Of a stretch of 64,000 bases of DNA, positions 1 through 9,396 are shown piece by piece. The position numbers were made by a program, and so were the translations under genes. This DNA is from Aeromonas diversa CDC 2478-85 (GTDB taxonomy: Bacteria; Pseudomonadota; Gammaproteobacteria; Enterobacterales; Aeromonadaceae). Positions within the stretch are counted from its first letter, which is position 1, and every line of letters begins with the position of its first letter. A model generated the notes under the pieces. It did no database searches, had not been told where the DNA came from, and saw only the letters and a list, made by a program, of their open reading frames with translations. Where the stretch lies: contig NZ_CDCE01000037.1 in the NCBI RefSeq assembly GCF_000819805.1, forward strand, positions 186,001-250,000, written 5' to 3'.

Positions 1-29
1 ATCGTTGCATATTGCGAAATTCTTACGTC

Positions 30-54
30 GCAAAATGCGATAATTGCATTTTGC
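30..54. repeat. Perfect inverted repeat GCAAAATGC-N7-GCATTTTGC
   Basis: Two perfectly complementary 9-base arms (30-38 and 46-54) flank a 7-base spacer just beyond the stop codon of the LON-domain gene. The stem is too AT-rich, and lacks a U tract, to be a convincing terminator, so it may be an operator for a gene to the left of the window. That role is a guess; only the symmetry is seen. Confidence 0.5.
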
Positions 55-62
55 ATTGCTCG

Positions 63-638
63 TCAGGGCGTGATGAGCTTGTGCAAGAACTGTCTGGCGG
101 CATCGCTGTTTTGCTTGGCGATGAGTCCCTGTTTCTCTTGCACCGGCATCGGCAGCAGCTCCAACCAGCGCTGGCAAATCCAGGCAGCATCCTCGTAGCG
201 TTTCTCGGGATAGAGTTCATCGAGCTCGGGATACTGGGCAAAGATGTCTTGCAGCCGGGTGACCAAGACCTCGTCGCTGTTATCTGAGGTGAGTCTCGGC
301 CAGTTGGGCAGCGGCTCGACCTGAGCGCGCTTGATCCCACGCTCGTCGGTGTGCAGCTGATGGATGCTAAAGCGCTCCAGTCCAAGCACAGTCACACCGA
401 GCAGGCCATCGTTGAGGGTGTAGAAGTCGATCACCTTCACCCTGGTGCCCACCGGTAAGATGCGACCGGAGAGGCCGGTAGCCGTGTTCTCTTCCATCAC
501 TATGCCAAAGCCGCGATCGTCTATCAGAGACTCCTTGAGCATCTCGATATGATTCGGCTCGAACAGCCGCAGCGGAAGTTTCCCCCCCGGCAGTATGTGC
601 GAGGGCAGGGGGAAGAGGGCGATAGATTGTTGTGCCAT
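63..638 (-). CDS. LON peptidase substrate-binding-domain protein
   Basis: This 191-residue protein matches the N-terminal (substrate-binding) domain of Lon protease standing alone, without the AAA ATPase or the Ser-Lys protease domain. The N-terminus has the usual opening (IALFPLPSHILPGGKLPLRLFE) split over about residues 6-27, followed by the GFGIVM segment typical of the family. Stand-alone proteins of this kind are cytoplasmic and of unproven function; a role in protein quality control is only inferred from Lon. A GGGAGA ribosome-binding site lies about 9 bases before the ATG at 638. It is transcribed alone, behind the terminator of narQP. Confidence 0.85.
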   Translation of the reverse strand: MAQQSIALFPLPSHILPGGKLPLRLFEPNHIEMLKESLIDDRGFGIVMEENTATGLSGRILPVGTRVKVIDFYTLNDGLLGVTVLGLERFSIHQLHTDERGIKRAQVEPLPNWPRLTSDNSDEVLVTRLQDIFAQYPELDELYPEKRYEDAAWICQRWLELLPMPVQEKQGLIAKQNSDAARQFLHKLITP

Positions 639-696
639 GATGCGGTCTCCCTGTCTGAAGCTGTGTCAAACAGGACTTTGCAGCTGGCGTGCCAAG

Positions 697-722
697 AAAT
701 AAAAAACGGGCACAAGGCCCGT
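697..722 (-). terminator. Intrinsic terminator of narQP
   Basis: Read on the minus strand, ACGGGC - 5-base loop - GCCCGT (722-706) is followed directly by a run of six T and then ATTTC. It lies just past the narP stop codon. Confidence 0.85.
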
Positions 723-743
723 CTTATCGCTCTGTGAGGGTGC

Positions 744-1382
744 TTATTGGCGCTGCTCGAGATACATTACAGCCGCCTCAACACGGCTCTGGGCCTCGAG
801 TTTCTTCAGGAGACTCTTCACGTGCACCTTGACCGTACCTTCCGAAATGTGGAGGACAGAGGCGACCTGTTTGTTGGAGAGTCCCTTTGCAATTTCGCGA
901 AGGATTTGCATTTCGCGACGCGTCAGGCTCTCCAGTTTCTCCTGCAGGTGGTCAGTCTCATAGAGGTTCTCCAGGTAGGGGCGCAGGGGCTCGCTCAGGA
1001 TCTGCTTGCCACTCATCACCTCCTCGAGCTGCGCCAGCAGGAGCTCGGGCTCTGTGTCCTTGAGCAGATAGCCGTCGGCACCGGCCTTGAGCAGGGCCAC
1101 CACATCCTGGCGTGAGTCGGAGACGGTGAGGATCACCACCCGGGAGGTGATCTCTTCGGCACGAAGGGCACGAAGGGTATCGAGACCGGAGAGCCCTTTC
1201 ATATTGAGATCGAGCAGGATCAGGTCCGGCTCAGATTCACGAGCCATGGCGATGGCGTCGGCGCCGTTGGCCGCCTCGCCGGTCACCTCGAAGTTCTCTT
1301 CCAGTGAGAGCAGCTGCACAATCCCTTTGCGCATCAGGGGATGGTCATCTACGACCAGAATGGAATAGTTGAAATCGTCCAT
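744..1382 (-). CDS. narP: Nitrate/nitrite response regulator NarP
   Basis: A 212-residue NarL/FixJ-type response regulator. Residues 1-125 form the receiver domain: acidic pocket VVDDH, phospho-acceptor Asp in LILLDLNMKG near residue 58, Thr in ILTVSDS and Lys in YLLKD. A LuxR-type helix-turn-helix (LTRREMQILREIAKGLSNKQ) follows near residue 150. The gene overlaps the narQ stop by one base (TGATG), so the two are translationally coupled. In E. coli the NarQ-NarP pair activates the periplasmic nitrate reductase operon, and here that operon lies two genes away. NarL is the alternative name for such proteins; pairing with a NarQ-length sensor and the nap neighbourhood favour NarP. Confidence 0.9.
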   Translation of the reverse strand: MDDFNYSILVVDDHPLMRKGIVQLLSLEENFEVTGEAANGADAIAMARESEPDLILLDLNMKGLSGLDTLRALRAEEITSRVVILTVSDSRQDVVALLKAGADGYLLKDTEPELLLAQLEEVMSGKQILSEPLRPYLENLYETDHLQEKLESLTRREMQILREIAKGLSNKQVASVLHISEGTVKVHVKSLLKKLEAQSRVEAAVMYLEQRQ

Positions 1383-3112
1383 CAGGGTTCTCTTGTCTGC
1401 AAAACGGGAAAAATAAGGTGCACACAGGTTCCTTGGGGAGTGCGATCACTGATGCTCAGCTGTCCATGCAGCTTGCTAGCCCGCTCGTTCATGATGCTCA
1501 GACCGTAGTGATTTACAGCGGATCTGGATGAGCCTATGCCCACTCCGTCATCGGTCACTTGAACCTGGATAGTACCATCGGAGAGGGTTTCGCACCTAAC
1601 ATCAATCACCTGGGCATTGGCGTGTTTGATCGCATTGAGAACTGCCTCACGAATGAGCTGCAATATGTGAATGTGCTGGCCGGCCTCGAGATCGTTGCTC
1701 GACAGGCGGTAGTCGAGTTCGATGCGAGCCTGGGTCTGGGGCTTGAGCTGCTCGAGCATCACGGCAATGGCCTCGCCCAGATCCAAATCCCCTATGGTGA
1801 GGCGGAAGGTGCCCAGCAGCTCCCGCAGCTGGGTATAGGCGTTGCCGAGCCCCTCATCGATCTGCTGCATCGCCTGCTCGGCCTTCTGGGTCTGCCCCTT
1901 GGCAAAAGAGCGCTTGAGCAGAGTGGCCTGGATCTTGAGGTAGGAGAGGGCCTGTGCCAGGGAGTCGTGCAGTTCGCGGGCGATGACGGCGCGCTCCTCC
2001 ATCAGCAGCAGTCGCTGGTGTTGCAGCAGAGACTGATCCTTGTGCACCACCTGGGCCAATAGCATGGCGAAGTTCTTCATCAGCCGCTGATCGATAGGGA
2101 AGTCGCTGATGAGATCGAGCCGACCATACTCCTGCTCGTCCATCTGCAAGAGGAAGTGCTCGACCCCGTCGATATCCCCCGGCCAGCCGGTGCGACCCGT
2201 GATGTAGACCGGCATGGCATTGCGCTCGAAACGGGTGAGACGAATATGGGCGATACGCTGGTGGGCGGCGGCCCGGTCCAGTAGCTTGGCCAGGGTGTGG
2301 CTGCTCAGGGGCGCCTCGTGCAACTTCTGGGCTGTGCTGTAGAGAAACGAGAGGGTATCGTTGGCCTGTTGCAACTTGGCGGTCTTCTCTTCCACCTTGC
2401 CCTCGAGATCCCGATAGAGCTTGTCGAGCTCGCTCGCCATGGTGGCAAAGGCGCCCGACAGCTCGCCCAGCTCGTTGGGCCAGCGTGGTGGCAAGTAGAG
2501 GTGGAAGTTGCGCTGCTCTATCTGGCGGGCGCAGGCCACCAACTGGTTGAGGGGCGCCACCACCTGCCTGCGGGTGAAGCGCACCGTGAACCAGGCGATC
2601 ACTATGATGGCGAGCAGTCCCAGCCCCTCGGCCAGCGCCAGCATCCGCACCTTGAACTCCACGTGATACTGCATCTCGTTGACGAAGTCGTCGATGGCCG
2701 AGACAAACCGCTCGGTATTGGCCGAGTAACGCTCAGGGGTGTCATTTTCGATGTGCAGGCGCATCATCTGCCATTCGTCCAGGACGCGGCTGTAGGTGCG
2801 GCGCAGCGAGGCCGGCGTTATCCAGCGCTGGGTTTCCTGCAACTCGCCGGCATGCAGGGTCTGTTCAAATTGGGCGAGGCGCGAGTAGACCGGCTGGTCC
2901 TTGGAGATCTCATAGGCCATTCGGTAGGCCTGCATGCGCAGGGAGCCCGAGAGGTTGATGGCCTTGGCGTCGGGGACTGAATAGAAGAGGGTGACCATGG
3001 CCACGACCGCGATGAGGCTCGCCATGAAGAGGATCAGCAGCATGGAGCGGCCGATGGCGCTGCTCACCGAGCGCACTTCGAACCAGGTTTTCATCGGAAA
3101 TAGCAACCACAT
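1382..3112 (-). CDS. narQ: Nitrate/nitrite sensor histidine kinase NarQ
   Basis: A 576-residue inner-membrane sensor kinase. Order of parts: TM1 (about 20-42), a periplasmic sensor carrying the NarX/NarQ P-box (DAKAINLSGSLRMQAYRM, near 49-66) that binds nitrate and nitrite, TM2 (about 158-180), HAMP, a central GAF-like signalling region, the HisKA_3 dimerisation helix with the phospho-acceptor His in ARELHDSLAQ, and an HATPase domain with VTDDGVGIG. The ATG at 3112 has AGGGG about 10 bases upstream; a second in-frame ATG at 3094 is possible but has no visible Shine-Dalgarno. It is the first gene of the narQ-narP operon, divergent from moaA. Confidence 0.9.
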   Translation of the reverse strand: MWLLFPMKTWFEVRSVSSAIGRSMLLILFMASLIAVVAMVTLFYSVPDAKAINLSGSLRMQAYRMAYEISKDQPVYSRLAQFEQTLHAGELQETQRWITPASLRRTYSRVLDEWQMMRLHIENDTPERYSANTERFVSAIDDFVNEMQYHVEFKVRMLALAEGLGLLAIIVIAWFTVRFTRRQVVAPLNQLVACARQIEQRNFHLYLPPRWPNELGELSGAFATMASELDKLYRDLEGKVEEKTAKLQQANDTLSFLYSTAQKLHEAPLSSHTLAKLLDRAAAHQRIAHIRLTRFERNAMPVYITGRTGWPGDIDGVEHFLLQMDEQEYGRLDLISDFPIDQRLMKNFAMLLAQVVHKDQSLLQHQRLLLMEERAVIARELHDSLAQALSYLKIQATLLKRSFAKGQTQKAEQAMQQIDEGLGNAYTQLRELLGTFRLTIGDLDLGEAIAVMLEQLKPQTQARIELDYRLSSNDLEAGQHIHILQLIREAVLNAIKHANAQVIDVRCETLSDGTIQVQVTDDGVGIGSSRSAVNHYGLSIMNERASKLHGQLSISDRTPQGTCVHLIFPVLQTREP

Positions 3113-3179
3113 TCAAGAAATACCCCTTTGGTAACGTGGGCATAGTAACCCATCTTGTGCTAGCATCGGCACACTATTG

Positions 3180-3300
3180 AACTCCGAAGCCGTCTTGCCT
3201 AAGTCCTTGTCTGGATAGGGGAGGCCGGCCGAACACCCGGGTTGCCGGCGTGTTAAGGGTCAGGAAAGAAATGCCCTGGTCTCCCGTATTTGGAAAGGTG
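3180..3300 (+). promoter_or_regulatory. Probable molybdenum-cofactor (Moco) riboswitch before moaA
   Basis: The moaA leader closely resembles the E. coli moaA leader as I remember it. The shared 3' end includes AGGAAAGAAATG, then CTCCCGTATTTGGAAAGGTG directly before the start codon, and the 5' part contains ACTCCGAAGCCG. The terminal GGAAAGG (3292-3298) doubles as the moaA ribosome-binding site, which fits translational control. Boundaries are approximate and I did not fold the RNA. Confidence 0.72.
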
Positions 3301-3303
3301 TTT

Positions 3304-4284
3304 ATGTCGCTGCTTGTGGACGGCCATGCCCGTCGCTTTCACTATTTGCGCCTGTCGGTCACCGAGGTGTGCAACTTCCGTTGCACCTATTGCCTGCCCG
3401 ACGGTTATCAACCCCAGGGACGCAACCACTTTCTGACCCTCGATGAGATCGGCAGGGTGACCCGTGCCTTCGCGGCCATGGGAACGCGCAAGGTGCGCCT
3501 GACCGGGGGAGAGCCCTCTTTGCGTCGTGACTTTACCGATATCATTCGGACGGTGGCGCAGACGCCGGGGATCACCCAGGTCGCCATGACCACCAACGGC
3601 TATCGTCTCAAGGAGCGGGTTGCCGAGTGGCGTGAGGCGGGCCTGACCAGCCTCAACGTGAGCGTTGACAGCCTCGATGCCCGTCAGTTTCACCGTATCA
3701 CGGGGGAAGACAAGCTCGCCGAAGTAATGGCCGGCATCGATGCGGCGTTGGCCGCAGGCTTTGAGCGGGTCAAGGTCAATGCGGTGCTCCTCAAGGGGCT
3801 TAACGACAGCGAGCTCACCACCTTCCTCACCTGGATCAAGGATCTACCCATCGAGCTGCGTTTTATCGAGCTGATGCAGACCGGCGAGATGGATGATCTC
3901 TTCACCCGTCACCACGCCAGTGGCGAGGTGCTCAAGGGGCAGTTGCTCGACGGAGGCTGGGTGCAGCAGCTGCGGGCTCTCGATGCCGGGCCCGCACAGG
4001 TCTTCACTCACCCAGACTACCGGGGCGGTATCGGCCTCATCATGCCCTACAGCAAGGACTTCTGCGCCGGATGCAATCGCCTGCGGGTCTCTTCCCATGG
4101 CAAGCTGCATCTGTGCCTGTTCGGCGATGAGGGGGTCGTGCTTCGGGATCTGCTGGCGGCGGATGATCAGCGTGAAGCCCTGATGGCTCGGGTGCAACAG
4201 GCACTGGGTCATAAGCTGGCGACACACCGGCTGCATCAAGGTGACAGCGGCACCACACCCCATCTGGCTTCGCTGGGCGGATAA
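3304..4284 (+). CDS. moaA: GTP 3',8-cyclase MoaA (Moco biosynthesis)
   Basis: This radical-SAM enzyme catalyses the first step of molybdopterin synthesis, converting GTP to 3',8-cyclo-7,8-dihydro-GTP. The 326 residues contain the N-terminal SAM cluster motif CNFRCTYC, the LTGGEP motif, the C-terminal second [4Fe-4S] site ([19 protein letters not shown]-x2-C-x13-C) and the terminal Gly-Gly required by the family. An ATG at 3271 is in frame, but the start at 3304 aligns with E. coli MoaA and sits 5 bases after GGAAAGG, at the end of the riboswitch. The gene is alone, cut off from moaBCDE by the nap operon. Confidence 0.95.
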   Translation: MSLLVDGHARRFHYLRLSVTEVCNFRCTYCLPDGYQPQGRNHFLTLDEIGRVTRAFAAMGTRKVRLTGGEPSLRRDFTDIIRTVAQTPGITQVAMTTNGYRLKERVAEWREAGLTSLNVSVDSLDARQFHRITGEDKLAEVMAGIDAALAAGFERVKVNAVLLKGLNDSELTTFLTWIKDLPIELRFIELMQTGEMDDLFTRHHASGEVLKGQLLDGGWVQQLRALDAGPAQVFTHPDYRGGIGLIMPYSKDFCAGCNRLRVSSHGKLHLCLFGDEGVVLRDLLAADDQREALMARVQQALGHKLATHRLHQGDSGTTPHLASLGG

Positions 4285-4319
4285 GCCACGCCAAATAGTC
4301 ATTTATTGGTATTGTCATC

Positions 4320-4354
4320 GCGGCCCCTCTCTGGGCCGCACAGGTAACTTTTTG
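4320..4354 (+). terminator. Intrinsic terminator of moaA
   Basis: GCGGCCC (4320-4326) and GGGCCGC (4333-4339) form a perfect 7-bp stem with a 6-base loop. The T run (TTTTT, 4349-4353) begins about 9 bases later, so termination may be incomplete. Confidence 0.6.
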
Positions 4355-4433
4355 ATCTAACGCAATAACCACCCGGATTTATCCCCCTGGTGGTATATGT
4401 GCTCTTTTCTCGCGCCTGCACTATAGCCACAAC
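4352..4433 (+). promoter_or_regulatory. nap control region: FNR-like box, NarP-like 7-2-7 site and -10
   Basis: An FNR-like half-conserved dyad TTGAT-CTAA-CGCAA lies at 4352-4365. TATCCCC-CT-GGTGGTA at 4380-4395 agrees with the NarP 7-2-7 consensus at about 10 of 14 fixed positions. A -10-like CTATAG lies at 4421-4426, predicting a start near 4433. The NarP-like site would then be centred near -45 and the FNR-like site near -74. E. coli nap is known to have NarP at -44.5 and FNR at -64.5. The FNR match is weak on its right half. Confidence 0.45.
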
Positions 4434-4437
4434 AACA

Positions 4438-4461
4438 AAATGTGCATCTTAAAGCACATTT
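4438..4461 (+). repeat. Inverted repeat in the napF leader
   Basis: AAATGTGC (4438-4445) and GCACATTT (4454-4461) are perfectly complementary around an 8-base spacer. They lie just after the predicted nap transcription start and 43 bases before the napF ATG. It could be an mRNA hairpin or a protein-binding dyad. Confidence 0.5.
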
Positions 4462-4504
4462 AGCCATCCTTAGAATGGCGTTCTGGAGCGAGAGAGGAAC
4501 ACGC

Positions 4505-5017
4505 ATGTCACAGGGAGTCGATCCGGCTCGCCGCGCACTGCTGCGCGGTCGATTACGCAAACCGGCGAAGGCGCTACCCCTGCCATGGTCAAGACCATGG
4601 AGCGATTTCGTGGCCGGCTGCAGTCGCTGTGGTGACTGCCTCTCTGCCTGTCCCGAGGGGATCATAGTGCAGGGGGACGGCGGCTTTCCCACACTCAACT
4701 TCTCCCATGGCGAGTGCACCTTTTGCGGCGCTTGTGCCGATGCCTGCTCTGAGCCCCTGTTTCTTCCCCGTGAGCAAACGCCCTGGCAGCTGGTGGCCCG
4801 GATCGGTGAGGGGTGTCTGGCCTTCGGCCAGGTCTTCTGCCAAGCCTGCCAGGACTCTTGCGAACCACGCGCCATCCGTTTCAGCCCCGCCCCGCGAGGC
4901 ATACCCGTTCCCATCCTGACAACGGCCGACTGCACCGGTTGTGGCGCCTGTGTGAGCGCCTGCCCGGTACAGGCCATCAGGGTGACTGACAGTGAGGACG
5001 CATCCCATGAAGCATGA
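4505..5017 (+). CDS. napF: Ferredoxin-type protein NapF
   Basis: A 170-residue cytoplasmic iron-sulphur protein. Four cysteine groups are visible: CSRCGDCLSACP, CTFCGACADAC, CQACQDSC and CTGCGACVSACP, consistent with several [4Fe-4S] clusters. In E. coli NapF interacts with NapA and is thought to help its maturation before Tat export. The ORF is open further upstream, but ATG 4505 has GAGAGGAA five bases before it and gives the expected N-terminus (MSQGVDPARRALLRG). It is the first gene of napFDAGHBC and overlaps napD by 11 bases. Confidence 0.93.
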   Translation: MSQGVDPARRALLRGRLRKPAKALPLPWSRPWSDFVAGCSRCGDCLSACPEGIIVQGDGGFPTLNFSHGECTFCGACADACSEPLFLPREQTPWQLVARIGEGCLAFGQVFCQACQDSCEPRAIRFSPAPRGIPVPILTTADCTGCGACVSACPVQAIRVTDSEDASHEA

Positions 5018-5285
5018 AGAGAGTGGGGAGTACCACGTCTCCAGTCTGCTGGTGTTGACCCAGCCCGCCAAACGCCACGAGGTGGCAGCGGCGGTGGCCT
5101 TGATCGAGGGGGCCGAGGTACACGCCGTGAGCGACGAAGGCAAGCTGGTGGTGACCCTGGAGGGGGGCCGGCAGCGCCAGATCATCGAAGCCATTGACCG
5201 GATCAATGCCGTACCGTCCGTCATCTCGGCGGCGCTGATCTACCATCAATTCGACGAACAAAAACAATGTGAGGACCTGTCATGA
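5007..5285 (+). CDS. napD: NapA Tat-signal chaperone NapD
   Basis: A small (92-residue) cytoplasmic protein of the NapD family. NapD binds the twin-arginine signal peptide of NapA and holds back export until the cofactor is inserted. The fold-typical segments [12 protein letters not shown] and the later [18 protein letters not shown] are present. An in-frame ATG at 4992 exists, but 5007 gives the usual family length. The stop codon overlaps the napA start (ATGA), so chaperone and client are translationally coupled. Confidence 0.92.
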   Translation: MKHEESGEYHVSSLLVLTQPAKRHEVAAAVALIEGAEVHAVSDEGKLVVTLEGGRQRQIIEAIDRINAVPSVISAALIYHQFDEQKQCEDLS

Positions 5286-7771
5286 AGCTGAGCCGACGTG
5301 ACTTTATGAAGGCTAATGCGGTGGCAGCTGCCGCCGCTGCGGCCGGGATCAGTGCCCCCTCTCTGGCGGCCAACCTGATCACCAGTACGCAGAAGACTGC
5401 CATTCACTGGGACAAGGCCCCCTGCCGCTTCTGCGGTACCGGCTGCTCTGTACTGGTGGGTACCCAGGAGGGACGCGTGGTGGCGACCCAGGGCGATCCG
5501 GATGCCCCGGTTAACCGCGGTCTCAACTGCATCAAGGGTTACTTCCTCTCCAAGATCATGTACGGGGAAGATCGCCTCACTCAACCGCTGCTGCGGATGA
5601 AGAACGGCCAGTTCGACAAAGAGGGTGAGTTTGCCCCCATCAGCTGGGATCAGGCCTTCGATATCATGGCCGAGAAGTTCAAGGCGACCCTGAAAGAGAA
5701 GGGGCCCACCGCCGTCGGCATGTTTGGCTCCGGCCAGTGGACCGTGTGGGAAGGGTACGCGGCGGCCAAGCTGTTCAAGGCCGGTTTTCGCTCCAACAAC
5801 ATCGATCCGAACGCCCGTCACTGCATGGCCTCGGCCGTGGTCGGCTTCATGCGTACCTTCGGCATGGACGAGCCCATGGGCTGCTACGACGACATCGAGC
5901 AGGCCGACGCCTTCGTGCTGTGGGGCTCCAACATGGCCGAGATGCACCCCATCCTCTGGTCGCGTATCTCGGATCGCCGTCTCTCCAAGCCCGATGTTCA
6001 GGTCCACGTGCTCTCGACCTTCGAGCACCGCAGCTTCGAGCTGGCCGACAACCCGATGATCTTCACCCCGCAGGCCGATCTGGCGATCCTCAACTACATC
6101 GCCAACTACATCATCCAGAACGACAAGGTGAACAAGGCGTTCGTCAGTCAGCACGCCGTATTCAAGAAGGGGGTCACCGACATCGGCTATGGCCTGCGCC
6201 CGACCCACCCCTTACAGCAGAAGGCCAAGAACCCCGACAGCGGCGACGCGACCCCCATGACGTTCGAGGAGTTCGCCAAGTTTGTGGCCGACTACGACGC
6301 CGAGAAGGTCTCCAAGATCTCCGGCGTGCCGGTGGACAAGCTCGAGAAGCTGGCCCAAGTCTATGCCGATCCTACCAAGAAGGTGGTCTCCTACTGGACC
6401 ATGGGTTTTAACCAGCACACCCGCGGTGTCTGGGCCAACAACCTCTGCTACAACATCCACCTGCTCACCGGCAAGATCTCCGAGCCGGGCAACGGTCCCT
6501 TCTCCCTGACCGGCCAGCCCTCCGCGTGCGGCACCGCCCGTGAAGTCGGTACCTTTGCCCACCGCCTGCCGGCGGACATGGTGGTGACCGATCCCAAGCA
6601 CCGTGCCGTGACCGAGAAGATCTGGCAGATCCCCGATGGCACCATCCCCGACAAGCCCGGTTTCCATGCCGTGCTGCAAGATCGCATGCTCAAAGACGGC
6701 AAGCTCAACGCCTACTGGGTGATGTGCAACAACAACATGCAGGCCGGCCCCAACATCAACGAGGAGCGTCTGCCTGGCTACCGGGATCCGCGCAACTTCG
6801 TGGTGGTCTCCGACCCCTATCCGACCGTGACGGCCCAGGCGGCCGACCTCATCCTGCCCACCGCCATGTGGGTCGAGAAAGAGGGGGCCTATGGTAACGC
6901 CGAGCGCCGCACCCAGTTCTGGTACCAGCAGGTGAAATCTCCGGAAGGAGCCAAGTCTGACCTGTGGCAGTTGATGGAGTTTTCCAAGCGTTTCACCGTG
7001 GAAGAGGTGTGGCCCGCCGATCTCATCGCCAAGATGCCCGAGCTCAAGGGCAAGACCCTGTTCGATGTGCTCTATGCCAACGGTGCCATCAACAAGTTCA
7101 AGAAAGAGGAGTGCAAGGGCCCCCTCAACGATGAAGCCGAGCACTTCGGTTTCTACGTCCAGAAGGGGCTGTTTGAAGAGTATGCCAGCTTCGGTCGCGG
7201 CCATGGTCACGATCTGGCCCCCTTCGACACCTATCATGAAGCCCGCGGTCTGCGCTGGCCCGTGGTGGATGGCAAAGAGACCCTGTGGCGCTATCGCGAA
7301 GGGTTCGACCCCTACGTCAAGGCCGGGGAGGGGGTGCGTTTCTACGGTAAGCCCGACGGCAAGGCGGTGATCTTCGCGCTCCCCTTCGAGCCGGCCGCCG
7401 AGGAGCCGGATGCCGAGTTTGATCTGTGGCTCTCCACCGGTCGCGTGCTCGAGCACTGGCACACCGGCACCATGACCCGTCGCGTGCCCGAGCTCTATCG
7501 CGCCTTCCCCGATGCGGTGCTCTTCATGCACCCGGACGACGCCAAGGCGCGTAATCTGCGCCGGGGTGACGAGGTGAAGGTAGTCTCTCGTCGCGGTGAG
7601 GTGAAGACCCGCGTCGAGACTCGGGGGCGCAACAAGCCGCCCAAGGGACTGGTCTTCATGCCCTTCTTCGATGCCAGCCAACTGGTCAACAAGCTGACCC
7701 TGGATGCCACCGATCCCCTCTCGAAAGAGACGGATTTCAAGAAGTGCGCCGTCAAGGTGATGAAGGCCTAA
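5282..7771 (+). CDS. napA: Periplasmic nitrate reductase catalytic subunit NapA
   Basis: The 829-residue molybdoenzyme reduces nitrate to nitrite in the periplasm using bis-MGD and one [4Fe-4S] cluster. It starts with a twin-arginine signal (SRRDFMK, then an Ala-rich stretch ending near SLAAN, about residue 31). Next comes the cluster motif CRFCGTGC with a later fourth Cys (GLNCIKGYF), and the Mo-ligand Cys in NARHCMASA near residue 181. The C-terminal molydopterin-dinucleotide-binding domain is complete ([18 protein letters not shown]). Length and motifs match the family. It depends on the moa, moe and mod genes nearby for its cofactor; MobA, needed for bis-MGD, is not in the window. Confidence 0.97.
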   Translation: MKLSRRDFMKANAVAAAAAAAGISAPSLAANLITSTQKTAIHWDKAPCRFCGTGCSVLVGTQEGRVVATQGDPDAPVNRGLNCIKGYFLSKIMYGEDRLTQPLLRMKNGQFDKEGEFAPISWDQAFDIMAEKFKATLKEKGPTAVGMFGSGQWTVWEGYAAAKLFKAGFRSNNIDPNARHCMASAVVGFMRTFGMDEPMGCYDDIEQADAFVLWGSNMAEMHPILWSRISDRRLSKPDVQVHVLSTFEHRSFELADNPMIFTPQADLAILNYIANYIIQNDKVNKAFVSQHAVFKKGVTDIGYGLRPTHPLQQKAKNPDSGDATPMTFEEFAKFVADYDAEKVSKISGVPVDKLEKLAQVYADPTKKVVSYWTMGFNQHTRGVWANNLCYNIHLLTGKISEPGNGPFSLTGQPSACGTAREVGTFAHRLPADMVVTDPKHRAVTEKIWQIPDGTIPDKPGFHAVLQDRMLKDGKLNAYWVMCNNNMQAGPNINEERLPGYRDPRNFVVVSDPYPTVTAQAADLILPTAMWVEKEGAYGNAERRTQFWYQQVKSPEGAKSDLWQLMEFSKRFTVEEVWPADLIAKMPELKGKTLFDVLYANGAINKFKKEECKGPLNDEAEHFGFYVQKGLFEEYASFGRGHGHDLAPFDTYHEARGLRWPVVDGKETLWRYREGFDPYVKAGEGVRFYGKPDGKAVIFALPFEPAAEEPDAEFDLWLSTGRVLEHWHTGTMTRRVPELYRAFPDAVLFMHPDDAKARNLRRGDEVKVVSRRGEVKTRVETRGRNKPPKGLVFMPFFDASQLVNKLTLDATDPLSKETDFKKCAVKVMKA

Positions 7772-7774
7772 GCC

Positions 7775-8515
7775 ATGAGCAGAGCGGTAACCCGGCGACA
7801 GTTTATCGGTGAGATGGCCAAAGGGGCCTGCGGGGTGGGGCTGCTTGGCCTTGGCCTCGGGGCCCTGGCACGCCAGCAGGCCGATGGGTTGCCGGCCCAG
7901 GCCCTGCGTCCCCCCGGTGCCCTGGTGGAGGGGGAGTTCCTCGGTGCCTGCGTGCGCTGCGGTCTCTGTGTCGAGGCTTGTCCGTACGACACCCTGAAGC
8001 TGGCCCGTTGGTTCGAGCCGGTGACCACGGGCACCCCCTGGTTCTCGGCGCGCCAGGTGCCGTGCGAGATGTGTGACGACATCCCCTGCGTGGTCGCCTG
8101 TCCGACCGGGGCGCTCGATCCTGCCCTGACGGAGATTGACGACGCTCGCATGGGGGTGGCCGTGCTCATCGATCACGAGACCTGCCTCAATGCCCTCGGG
8201 CTGCGCTGCGACGTCTGTTACCGGGTCTGCCCGCTGATCGACAAGGCGATCACCCTGGATCTGCAGCACAACGCGCGCACTGGCAAGCACGCCATCTTCC
8301 TGCCCACTGTGCACAGCAACGCCTGTACCGGCTGCGGCAAGTGTGAACACGCCTGCGTGCTGGAAGAGGCGGCCATCAAGGTGCTGCCGCGCCAGCTTGC
8401 CAAGGGAGAGCTGGGGCATCACTACCGGCTCGGCTGGGAAGAGAAGGAGAAGGCCGGCAAGTCCCTCATCGGGGACAAGTTGACCCTTCCCGTGCGCAAA
8501 CCGGAGGGGCTATGA
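7775..8515 (+). CDS. napG: Quinol dehydrogenase ferredoxin subunit NapG
   Basis: A 246-residue periplasmic ferredoxin with a twin-arginine signal ([12 protein letters not shown], residues 6-17). Four [4Fe-4S] motifs are visible: [26 protein letters not shown], a split CDVCYRVCP group, and [11 protein letters not shown]. With membrane-bound NapH it forms a quinol dehydrogenase that feeds electrons towards NapC, NapB and NapA. The start lies three bases after the napA stop and the stop overlaps napH (ATGA). Confidence 0.95.
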   Translation: MSRAVTRRQFIGEMAKGACGVGLLGLGLGALARQQADGLPAQALRPPGALVEGEFLGACVRCGLCVEACPYDTLKLARWFEPVTTGTPWFSARQVPCEMCDDIPCVVACPTGALDPALTEIDDARMGVAVLIDHETCLNALGLRCDVCYRVCPLIDKAITLDLQHNARTGKHAIFLPTVHSNACTGCGKCEHACVLEEAAIKVLPRQLAKGELGHHYRLGWEEKEKAGKSLIGDKLTLPVRKPEGL

Positions 8516-9396
8516 GCAAGGTGCGTATCCCCGGGCACGAGGCGCGCGAGAAGCTGGGGTGGTGGCATGCCCACCGCTTCCTGCTGCTGCGCCGCCTGAC
8601 CCAGCTGGGGGTGATCGCCCTGTTTCTGCTGGGGCCACTCGTTGGGCTCTGGGTGCTTAAGGGGAACCTTTCGAGCTCCTTGCTGCTGGATCGGGTGCCG
8701 CTCGCCGATCCCCTGGTGTTGCTGCAAAGCCTGACTGCCGGCCACTGGCCGCTGACGGCCTTGTGGCTTGGCAGCGCCATCGTGCTGCTGGGCTACTGGC
8801 TGGTCGGGGGGCGGGTGTTCTGCTCCTGGGTCTGCCCGGTCAACCTCATCACAGATGCGGCGGCCTGGCTCAGGATGCGCCTCGGGATTCGCGCCGGCGG
8901 TACCCTCTTTCGCTCGGCCCGTTACTGGCTGCTCGCCATGGTGTTGCTGTTGCCGTTGGCGACCGGGCTTTTGGTGTGGGAGTGGGTCAATCCGGTGCCG
9001 CTGTCCCTGCGCGCCCTGCTGTTTGGCATGGGCGCGGGGTGGAGTCTCTTGCTGGCCCTCTTCCTGTTTGATCTCTTTGTGGTGGAGCGGGGCTGGTGTG
9101 GTCATCTTTGCCCGGTCGGGGCCTTCTGGGCGCTGGTGAACCGGGTCGGGTTTATCAAGATCTCTGCCAGTGGTCGTGACCGCTGCAGCAATTGTATGGA
9201 CTGTTATGCCGTCTGCCCGGAGCGGCCGATCCTCAAGGGACCGGTGCACGGCGCCAGACGCGGGCACGGGCCGCTCATCTCGGCACAAGAGTGCCTCAAC
9301 TGTGGCCGCTGCATCGATGTGTGCGCGGAGCAGGTGTTTACCATTTCGGTAGGATTTGCCGTGAAGGCAGACAACATGTCGGAGAAACAACAATGA
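8512..9396 (+). CDS. napH: Quinol dehydrogenase membrane subunit NapH
   Basis: A 294-residue inner-membrane iron-sulphur protein. It has about four to five hydrophobic segments, two cytoplasmic CxxxCP motifs (CSWVCPVN and CGHLCPVG) and two C-terminal ferredoxin motifs ([12 protein letters not shown] and [11 protein letters not shown]). NapH pairs with NapG to oxidise quinol, mainly ubiquinol in E. coli. It overlaps napG at its start and napB at its end, both as ATGA junctions. Confidence 0.95.
   Translation: MSKVRIPGHEAREKLGWWHAHRFLLLRRLTQLGVIALFLLGPLVGLWVLKGNLSSSLLLDRVPLADPLVLLQSLTAGHWPLTALWLGSAIVLLGYWLVGGRVFCSWVCPVNLITDAAAWLRMRLGIRAGGTLFRSARYWLLAMVLLLPLATGLLVWEWVNPVPLSLRALLFGMGAGWSLLLALFLFDLFVVERGWCGHLCPVGAFWALVNRVGFIKISASGRDRCSNCMDCYAVCPERPILKGPVHGARRGHGPLISAQECLNCGRCIDVCAEQVFTISVGFAVKADNMSEKQQ

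Noticed and set aside
3250-3303. Longer MoaA N-terminus from 3250 or 3271
   Set aside because: It would translate the probable riboswitch. E. coli MoaA aligns with the ATG at 3304, which has its own GGAAAGG site.
6212-8422. 736-residue open frame antisense to napA-napG
   Set aside because: A shadow of high-GC codon bias on the other strand. The sense frame encodes clear NapA and NapG motifs.
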